A stretch of DNA of 64,000 nucleotides from contig CACEGG010000001.1 in assembly GCA_902559035.1 (NCBI GenBank), forward strand, positions 62,001 through 126,000, read 5' to 3'. Under the pieces are notes generated by a model. The model did not search any database. It had not been told where the DNA came from and saw only the letters and a program-made list of their open reading frames with translations. The DNA comes from an uncultured Bacteroidota bacterium. GTDB lineage: Bacteria; Bacteroidota; Bacteroidia; Flavobacteriales; Flavobacteriaceae. Every line of letters begins with the position of its first letter. The first letter of the stretch is position 1. Both the position numbers and the translations under genes were made by a program. Shown one piece after another: positions 57,994 through 64,000 of this stretch.

Positions 57994-58027
57994 TAAAATT
58001 CTTATGCCTATTTTTATAAATGTCTTA

Positions 58028-58035
58028 CAAAGATA
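58028..58035 (-). promoter_or_regulatory. -7 box of the GNAT-like gene
   Basis: On the minus strand TATCTTTG (58035-58028) fits TAnnTTTG and lies 34 bases before the ATG at 57993. No clear -33 element was seen. Confidence 0.35.
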
Positions 58036-58062
58036 AGAAAAATACCTCTTTATGATAATTTT

Positions 58063-58722
58063 ATGAGTTTAGATAAAGAAATTCATGTTTATTTTATGCC
58101 AGGGATGTCTGCCAATTCCTTGATTTTTGAACGCATAAAATTACCATCTAAATTTCATTCTCATTTTCTTGAGTGGATTCCTCCTCTGAAAAGTGAATCA
58201 CTAAAAGATTATTCTGTAAGATTATCAAAGTCTATAAAACACCAAAATCCAATTCTTATAGGTGTTTCTTTTGGTGGCTTGATTATGCAAGAGGTTTCTA
58301 AAATTATTAATGCTAAAAAAGTAATTATTATATCTAGTGTAAAATCTAGAAAGGAGTTATCTAATTCAATGAAGTTTGCAAGGAAAACAAAAAGTTATAA
58401 GTTTTTGCCATTGTCTTGGATAGATGATTTTGAAAATTTAATTGCTTTTGTTTTCGGTCCCAAGATTAAAAAGAGGGTTAATCTTTATAGAAAATATCTT
58501 TCCATAAGAGATCAAAAATATCTTGATTGGTCGATTGATAAAATTGTCAATTGGGATCAAGAGGAGCCTATTAAAAATGTTATACACATCCATGGGACTT
58601 ATGATTTAATTTTTCCGATTATAAATTTGAAAAATTATATTCCTATTGAAAAGGGGGATCATGCTGTAATCCTAAAAAGAGCAGATTGGTTAAATGAATA
58701 TTTTTCTAAAAATCTAGCTTAA
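58063..58722 (+). CDS. Alpha/beta-hydrolase family protein
   Basis: 219 residues. The nucleophile elbow GVSFGG and a C-terminal GDHAVIL histidine fit a Ser-Asp-His hydrolase; the early FMPGMSANSLIFER segment would provide the oxyanion region. No signal peptide. Substrate unknown. Its stop overlaps the next gene through TTAA (58719-58722). Confidence 0.8.
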   Translation: MSLDKEIHVYFMPGMSANSLIFERIKLPSKFHSHFLEWIPPLKSESLKDYSVRLSKSIKHQNPILIGVSFGGLIMQEVSKIINAKKVIIISSVKSRKELSNSMKFARKTKSYKFLPLSWIDDFENLIAFVFGPKIKKRVNLYRKYLSIRDQKYLDWSIDKIVNWDQEEPIKNVIHIHGTYDLIFPIINLKNYIPIEKGDHAVILKRADWLNEYFSKNLA

Positions 58723-59234
58723 ATTCTTTTCATCTGCTGTTGCATCATTCTAATCTGATCAGAAAGCATTTTTTGCTTATCTAGTTTTTTGGCTTCGTTT
58801 AGTAGTGTGGTGGCTTCTCTTTTTCTTCGCTTTTGAATTAAAATTCCTGCTAAACTTAATTTTGCCATGGCTAAATCATGATCCATTGAAAGTCCAATGG
58901 AAATAGCTTTTTTAAAAAACTTTTCAGCTTGGGTTAGGTTAGTTTGAGATGAAACAATTCCCCATAAATAATTATAATATCCAACCTGCTTAGTTGTTAA
59001 GGAACTTTCAGGATTTTTTATTTTTTTTAACCACTTTTCAGTTCCTGTAAAATCTTGTTTTCTTAACTTAAAAAAAATTATCAAAATAATTTCATTTTTA
59101 AAATATAAAAAAATGAAAATTATAGCTAAAAAAATTAATGCTATTCCGTTGCCAATATTATTTTCATAGAATTGAAAAACCGAATAAATTAGAGTTAAAA
59201 TTGCTAATATTAGTTTTATAATTTTTGGATACAT
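58719..59234 (-). CDS. Membrane protein with TPR-like tail
   Basis: 171 residues. Two N-terminal membrane helices (about 6-20 and 29-55) are followed by helical repeats around 75-170 resembling TPR motifs (YYNYLWGIVSSQTNLTQAEKFFKKAISIGL; AMAKLSLAGILIQKRRKREATTLLNEAKKL). Probably a bacterial inner-membrane scaffold; function unknown. Divergent from rpmH. Confidence 0.75.
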   Translation of the reverse strand: MYPKIIKLILAILTLIYSVFQFYENNIGNGIALIFLAIIFIFLYFKNEIILIIFFKLRKQDFTGTEKWLKKIKNPESSLTTKQVGYYNYLWGIVSSQTNLTQAEKFFKKAISIGLSMDHDLAMAKLSLAGILIQKRRKREATTLLNEAKKLDKQKMLSDQIRMMQQQMKRI

Positions 59235-59289
59235 TGATAATCAGATTATTAATTAGTTTTTCTACGTTAAAGTTTTTTTTAACAATACA

Positions 59290-59319
59290 TTTGAGTTAAT
59301 TAAACTTATTGTATATTTG
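59290..59319 (+). promoter_or_regulatory. Promoter of rpmH
   Basis: TTTG (59290-59293) and TATATTTG (59312-59319) are separated by 18 bases, a consensus fit. The rpmH ATG is at 59356, leaving a leader of about 30 bases. Confidence 0.75.
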
Positions 59320-59355
59320 GCCTCAAATTTTAGTAAAAATAGTTAATTAATTCAA

Positions 59356-59514
59356 ATGAAAAGAACTTTTCAACCTTCAAAAAGAAAAAGACGTAATAAA
59401 CACGGATTTAGAGAAAGAATGTCTACACCAAGTGGCAGAAAAGTATTGGCAAGTAGAAGGGCCAAAGGGAGAAATAAAATTTCTGTTTCATCTGAACCAA
59501 GACATAAAAAATAA
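59356..59514 (+). CDS. rpmH: 50S ribosomal protein L34
   Basis: 52 residues read directly from the sequence: [20 protein letters not shown] ... [23 protein letters not shown]34 is a highly basic large-subunit protein. Its promoter and terminator are both clear, so it is probably a single-gene unit, unlike the rpmH-rnpA cluster of many bacteria. Confidence 0.95.
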   Translation: MKRTFQPSKRKRRNKHGFRERMSTPSGRKVLASRRAKGRNKISVSSEPRHKK

Positions 59515-59537
59515 GTGAATAAAAAGTTAAAAAAAAT

Positions 59538-59570
59538 AAGGTGTTACTTTTTCAGTAACACCTTTTTTTA
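59538..59570 (+). terminator. Intrinsic terminator after rpmH
   Basis: An 11-bp stem with the core AGGTGTTACT (59539-59548) and AGTAACACCT (59554-59563) closes a 5-base loop (TTTTC) and is followed by a T-rich tract to 59570. The cleanest terminator in the window. carB begins 35 bases later and must have its own promoter or read-through. Confidence 0.92.
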
Positions 59571-59604
59571 TATATATTCATGAACCGAATTTAAGACTAA
59601 CCAA

Positions 59605-62454
59605 ATGCCATTAAGAAAAGATTTAAAAAGTATTTTGATTATAGGGTCTGGTCCTATTGTAATAGGTCAAGCCTGTGAATTTGACTACTCTGGATCACAA
59701 GCCTTAAGATCCTTAAGAGAAGATGGAATAGAAACAATTCTAATCAATTCTAATCCTGCTACTATTATGACCGACCCGGTTATGGCCGATCACATTTATT
59801 TAAAACCTTTAACGACCAATTCAATTAGAGAAATTTTATCTAAACATAATATTGATGCTGTTCTTCCTACAATGGGAGGTCAAAGTGCATTAAACTTGTG
59901 TATTGAAGCTGATGAAAAAGGGATTTGGAAAGATTTTAATGTTGAAATAATTGGGGTAGATATTGATGCAATTAATATTTGTGAAGACAGAGAACAGTTT
60001 AAGCAACTCTTAAAAACAATTGATATTCCTGTTGCTCCAGCTAAAACGGCAACTTCGTTTTTAAAAGGAAAAGAAATTGCTCAAGAATTCGGTTTCCCTT
60101 TAGTTATTCGTCCATCATTTACTCTTGGAGGAAGTGGTGCATCTCTTGTTTATAAAGCTGAAGATTTTGATGAGTTATTGACCAGAGGACTTGAGGCTTC
60201 TCCTATTCATGAGGTTTTAATTGACAAAGCATTAATGGGATGGAAAGAGTATGAATTAGAACTTTTAAGAGATAAAAATGATAATGTTGTCATTATTTGT
60301 ACTATCGAAAATATGGATCCGATGGGAATTCACACCGGAGATTCGATAACTGTTGCACCTGCGATGACTTTGTCTGATTCTGCATATCAGAGAATGAGAG
60401 ATATGGCAATTAAAATGATGAGAAGTATTGGTGATTTTGCAGGGGGATGTAATGTTCAATTTGCTGTTAGCCCTGATGAGAAAGAAGATATTATAGCCAT
60501 TGAGATTAATCCAAGAGTTTCAAGGTCATCTGCCTTAGCTTCAAAGGCATCTGGATATCCGATTGCAAAAGTTGCCAGTAAATTAGCTATTGGTTACAGC
60601 TTGGATGAGTTAAATAATCAAATTACAAAATCAACTTCTGCTTTGTTTGAACCAACGCTTGATTATGTAATTGTGAAAATTCCAAGATGGAATTTTGACA
60701 AATTTGAAGGCTCTGAAAGAACTTTAGGTCTTCAAATGAAATCTGTTGGTGAGGTAATGGGTATTGGTAGGTCATTTATTGAAGCCCTACACAAGGCTAC
60801 ACAATCTTTAGAAATTAAAAGAAATGGAATAGGGGCAGATGGAAAAGGATATACTAAATATCAACAAGTCATTGATAAATTGACTAATGCTAGTTGGGAT
60901 AGAGTTTTTGTGATTTATGATGCAATAAAAATGGGAATTTCACTTGAAAGAATTCATGAAATCACAAAAATTGATATGTGGTATTTAAGACAGTATGAAT
61001 CTCTTATAAACCTAGAAAAAGAAATTTCAACATTTTCTATAGATACTATTACAAAAGATTTACTTCTTGAAGCAAAACAAAAAGGATTTGCAGACCGCCA
61101 GATTGCTCACATGTTAGGCTGTTTGGAAAGTGTAGTTTACAAGAAAAGAAAAAGTATGAATATCAATAGAATTTATAAGCTTGTTGATACTTGTGCTGCT
61201 GAATTTACGGCAAAAACACCATATTATTATTCAACATTTGAAGAAGAGATAAAATTACCAGATGGAACAGTGTACACTGAAAATGAAAGTGTGTCATCTG
61301 ACAGAAAAAAAATAATTGTTTTAGGTTCTGGGCCAAATAGAATTGGACAAGGAATTGAATTTGATTATTGTTGTGTTCATGGAGTTTTAGCTTCTGCTGA
61401 ATGTGGATATGAAACCATTATGATAAATTGTAACCCAGAAACTGTATCAACTGATTTTGATACGGCAGATAAACTGTATTTTGAGCCTGTTTTTTGGGAG
61501 CATATTTATGAAATTATTGAACATGAAAATCCAGTTGGAGTTATTGTTCAGTTAGGAGGACAAACTGCATTAAAATTAGCTGAAAAGCTAGATAGATATG
61601 GTGTTAAAATAATGGGTACAACTTATCAGGCATTAGATTTAGCTGAAGACAGAGGGAGTTTTTCAACACTCTTAAAGGAAAATAACATACCATATCCTGA
61701 ATTTGGAGTTGCTGAAACAGCTGATCAAGCACTGACTTTATCTGATAAACTTAATTTTCCAATTTTAGTGAGACCATCATACGTACTTGGTGGCCAGGGA
61801 ATGAAAATAGTAATAAATAAAGAAGAGTTGGAAGCTCATGTAGTTGATCTTCTTCAAAAAATACCTAATAATAAATTATTATTAGATCATTATTTAGATG
61901 GAGCAATTGAGGCCGAAGCTGATGCAATTTGTGATGGTAAAGATGTAATGATAATAGGTATAATGGAACACATTGAGCCTTGCGGTGTTCATTCAGGAGA
62001 TTCTAATGCAACTCTCCCTCCCTTTAACTTAGGGAAATTAGTTATGCAACAAATTATTGATCATACTAAGAAAATCGCTATTTCACTTAAAACTGTAGGG
62101 CTTATTAATATTCAATTTGCTATCAAAGATGAAGTAGTTTATATCATTGAAGCAAACCCTAGAGCGTCCAGAACTGTTCCATTTATTGCAAAAGCTTATA
62201 AGCAACCATACGTAAATTTTGCTACAAAAGTGATGTTAGGTCATTTGAAGGTTTCAGAAATTGAATATAAACCTGATTTAAAAGGATTTGCAATAAAACA
62301 ACCTGTTTTTTCTTTTAATAAATTTCCAAATGTTAATAAAAGCTTAGGTCCTGAAATGAAGAGTACAGGAGAAAGTATTTTATTTATTGATGACTTGAAA
62401 GATGATCAGTTCTATGAATTGTATTCAAGAAGAAAAATGTATTTAACTAAATAA
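59605..62454 (+). CDS. carB: Carbamoyl-phosphate synthase large subunit without allosteric domain
   Basis: 949 residues. Two homologous synthetase halves each have an ATP-grasp domain: GGQSALNL, RPSFTLGGSGASLV and EINPRVSRSSALASK in the first; GGQTALKLAEKL, RPSYVLGGQGMKIV and EANPRASRTVPFIAKA in the second. It ends about residue 949 at ELYSRRKMYLTK, where E. coli CarB (1073 residues) would continue into the C-terminal regulatory domain that binds UMP and ornithine. Such short forms are usual in Bacteroidetes. Works with CarA (19162). Confidence 0.96.
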   Translation: MPLRKDLKSILIIGSGPIVIGQACEFDYSGSQALRSLREDGIETILINSNPATIMTDPVMADHIYLKPLTTNSIREILSKHNIDAVLPTMGGQSALNLCIEADEKGIWKDFNVEIIGVDIDAINICEDREQFKQLLKTIDIPVAPAKTATSFLKGKEIAQEFGFPLVIRPSFTLGGSGASLVYKAEDFDELLTRGLEASPIHEVLIDKALMGWKEYELELLRDKNDNVVIICTIENMDPMGIHTGDSITVAPAMTLSDSAYQRMRDMAIKMMRSIGDFAGGCNVQFAVSPDEKEDIIAIEINPRVSRSSALASKASGYPIAKVASKLAIGYSLDELNNQITKSTSALFEPTLDYVIVKIPRWNFDKFEGSERTLGLQMKSVGEVMGIGRSFIEALHKATQSLEIKRNGIGADGKGYTKYQQVIDKLTNASWDRVFVIYDAIKMGISLERIHEITKIDMWYLRQYESLINLEKEISTFSIDTITKDLLLEAKQKGFADRQIAHMLGCLESVVYKKRKSMNINRIYKLVDTCAAEFTAKTPYYYSTFEEEIKLPDGTVYTENESVSSDRKKIIVLGSGPNRIGQGIEFDYCCVHGVLASAECGYETIMINCNPETVSTDFDTADKLYFEPVFWEHIYEIIEHENPVGVIVQLGGQTALKLAEKLDRYGVKIMGTTYQALDLAEDRGSFSTLLKENNIPYPEFGVAETADQALTLSDKLNFPILVRPSYVLGGQGMKIVINKEELEAHVVDLLQKIPNNKLLLDHYLDGAIEAEADAICDGKDVMIIGIMEHIEPCGVHSGDSNATLPPFNLGKLVMQQIIDHTKKIAISLKTVGLINIQFAIKDEVVYIIEANPRASRTVPFIAKAYKQPYVNFATKVMLGHLKVSEIEYKPDLKGFAIKQPVFSFNKFPNVNKSLGPEMKSTGESILFIDDLKDDQFYELYSRRKMYLTK

Positions 62455-62475
62455 TAATATTTCTATCTTAGAGAC

Positions 62476-63582
62476 ATGGATAATGTAATTCTAATATTAC
62501 TATTACTTCTTTTGGTTTTTATAATTTATACTCTTAAAAGTAAAGGTAGTTCTGGGTCTAGTGAACTTTTGATTCAACTCACTAATAATTTGAGTAATGA
62601 AATTCAAAATATTAGAAAAGAAGTTAGTGAAAATTCCGAAAAGAACAGATTAGAACTTGAATCCAAGTTGTCGTCAATTAATAAAGAAATAAATAACTTT
62701 CACAAGACCTCTAAAGAAGATATTCAAAAACAATTTTCTGATTCTAATAAAGTTATAAAAGATGTTACTGTAGAGTTAGAAAAAATAAAAGGAACTAATA
62801 AGCAGGTTTTAAGTTTTGCAAACCAAATGAAATCTCTTGAAAAAATTCTTGGTAATCAGAAACAAAGAGGGATTTTTGGTGAAATTCAGTTGGAAAATCT
62901 TTTATCAAATGTATTACCGCCTGAAATTTTTCAAATGCAATATTCATTTAATAATGGTGAAATAGTTGATGCTATTGTTAAAGTTAATGATCATATAATT
63001 CCAATAGACGCCAAATTTTCTTTGGATAATTATAATAAAATGATTGAAAGTTCAGATAGCTTAGAGATTGAAGGACTTGAAAAGAAATTTAGAATAGACA
63101 TTAAATCACGAATTGATGAAACTTCAAAATACATACGACCCTCTGAAAAGACATTAGACTATGCTTTTATGTTTATTCCTGCCGATGGATTATACCAAGA
63201 TTTGTTAAATAACCGAGTCGGTTCACTTCAAATTAATTCTAAGGATTTAGTATCCTATGCTTATGAAAAAAAAGTAATGATTGTCTCTCCTATGAGTCTT
63301 TTTCCAATGCTTCAAATTACAATGAAAGCTCTAAACAATTTAAAGTTTGAAAAATCTGTGGATGAAGTTATTAAAAATGTTCAAAAACTTTCAAATCATC
63401 TAAATTCTTATCAAAACTCACATAATAGGCTTGGGAAATCTTTAAGTGCTGCCGTAAATCATTTTAATGATACATCTAAGGAATTTGGTAAAATTGATAA
63501 AGATGTTACGAAGATTTCTAATGGAAATTTTAAAATTGGATTAGATACCAATTTAGTAGAAAGACCTTCGATTGAAGATTAG
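62476..63582 (+). CDS. rmuC: DNA recombination protein RmuC homologue
   Basis: 368 residues, shorter than the E. coli protein (475). One N-terminal membrane helix (4-20), then a coiled coil (about 30-110) and the RmuC nuclease-like domain (about 120-320) with QRGIFGEIQLENLLSNVLPP, IIPIDAKFSLDNY and AFMFIPADGLYQDLL. The family limits inversion-type rearrangements. It ends 3 bases before the purB stop on the opposite strand. Confidence 0.9.
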   Translation: MDNVILILLLLLLVFIIYTLKSKGSSGSSELLIQLTNNLSNEIQNIRKEVSENSEKNRLELESKLSSINKEINNFHKTSKEDIQKQFSDSNKVIKDVTVELEKIKGTNKQVLSFANQMKSLEKILGNQKQRGIFGEIQLENLLSNVLPPEIFQMQYSFNNGEIVDAIVKVNDHIIPIDAKFSLDNYNKMIESSDSLEIEGLEKKFRIDIKSRIDETSKYIRPSEKTLDYAFMFIPADGLYQDLLNNRVGSLQINSKDLVSYAYEKKVMIVSPMSLFPMLQITMKALNNLKFEKSVDEVIKNVQKLSNHLNSYQNSHNRLGKSLSAAVNHFNDTSKEFGKIDKDVTKISNGNFKIGLDTNLVERPSIED

Positions 63583-63585
63583 TAT

Positions 63586-64000
63586 TTATATACCGGTATA
63601 ATTTTGTGGAGAAATCTTCTTAAGTTCATTTTTAATTTCAGTGTTAATTTTTAAAGAATCGATAAATTGGTGAATTGTAGTCTTATTAATTTCTGAATTT
63701 TTTCTAGTTAATTCTTTTAAAGTTTCGTAAGGATTTGGATAACCTTCTCTTCTTAAGATAGTCTGAATAGCCTCAGCAATAACAGCCCAGTTGTTATTAA
63801 GGTCTGACTCTATTTTTTCTCTATTAACTATAAGTTTATTAATTCCTTTAACTGTAGATTTAAATGCAATTGAAGTATGTCCAAATGGAACACCAATATT
63901 TCTTAAGACTGTGCTATCTGTTAAATCTCTTTGAAGTCTTGAAATAGGTAGTTTAGCAGAAAGATGTTCAAAAATAGAATTTGCTATTCCTAAATTACCC
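63586..64000 (-). CDS. purB: Adenylosuccinate lyase, C-terminal part
   Basis: Partial gene entering from the right edge; about 138 codons are visible. The protein ends with the pattern KISPQNYTGI and contains LPISRLQRDLTDSTVLRN, IGVPFGHTSIAF and NWAVIAEAIQTILRREGYPNPYE, which are PurB hallmarks. It acts twice in purine synthesis, including the fumarate-releasing step to AMP. Its start and catalytic N-terminal half lie outside the window. Confidence 0.93.
   Translation of the reverse strand, partial: GNLGIANSIFEHLSAKLPISRLQRDLTDSTVLRNIGVPFGHTSIAFKSTVKGINKLIVNREKIESDLNNNWAVIAEAIQTILRREGYPNPYETLKELTRKNSEINKTTIHQFIDSLKINTEIKNELKKISPQNYTGI

Noticed and set aside
63589-63600. 12-bp palindrome TATACCGGTATA near the right edge
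   Set aside because: It is within the last codons of purB and lacks a T tract; too short to claim a terminator or operator.
1-64000. tRNA, rRNA, CRISPR, insertion sequence or prophage
   Set aside because: No cloverleaf-like gaps, spaced repeats, transposase or phage genes were found; the only gene-free stretch over 300 bases shows none of these.

Overview
The window is ordinary chromosomal DNA from a low-GC member of the Bacteroidetes, most likely a marine Flavobacteriaceae species. The evidence is the gene order of the ribosomal super-operon (fusA directly followed by rpsJ with no tuf; secY directly followed by infA with no adk), a SusC/RagA-type TonB receptor, A-rich leaders without Shine-Dalgarno sequences, and promoters of the Bacteroidetes type (TTTG or TTG, about 19 bases, then TAnnTTTG). 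Genes are packed tightly, and no phage, transposon, CRISPR array, tRNA or rRNA was seen.

Layout. 1-1789: N-terminal part of a SusC/RagA receptor on the minus strand, running off the left edge. 1790-2237: the only gene-free stretch over 300 bases; it holds divergent promoters. 2238-19072: str-S10-spc-alpha ribosomal cluster (rpsL, rpsG, fusA, rpsJ ... rpoA, rplQ), closed by an intrinsic terminator. 19162-26968: carA, enolase, citrate synthase, two amidinohydrolase-superfamily genes (DDAH-like and ctlX), a hypothetical gene and argS. 27001-35440: ffh, folD, a VOC protein, a lipoprotein, queE, a NamZ-type muramidase, a LolE-like permease, a cysM-like gene and a diaminopropionate ammonia-lyase gene. 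35437-54347: a long minus-strand block with an M28 peptidase, a fatty-acid beta-oxidation operon under a MarR regulator, purL, an rRNA methyltransferase, an ECF sigma/anti-sigma/sensor trio, an ABC exporter, a phospho-sugar mutase, a glycosyltransferase and a DUF4199 protein. 54464-64000: rpmE2, an oligopeptide-binding lipoprotein, mtaB, small genes, rpmH, carB, rmuC and the end of purB.

How they work together. Most genes serve translation (ribosome, EF-G, IF1, ArgS, tRNA and rRNA modification), protein export (SecY, Ffh), central carbon flow (Eno, GltA, beta-oxidation), and pyrimidine, purine and arginine metabolism (CarA/CarB, PurL, PurB, CtlX).

Points most worth a second look: rplV, an essential gene, and the LolE-like permease are each broken by one extra A in a poly(A) run; a perfect 24-bp palindrome sits next to the -7 box of the MarR/beta-oxidation operon; a 77-bp element with 19-base inverted arms lies between the ECF trio and the rRNA methyltransferase; possible autoregulatory RNA hairpins precede rpsG and rpsD; several -7 boxes sit only 4-9 bases before start codons; and all eight convergent gene pairs abut or overlap. 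I did not find a clearly new multi-gene system.
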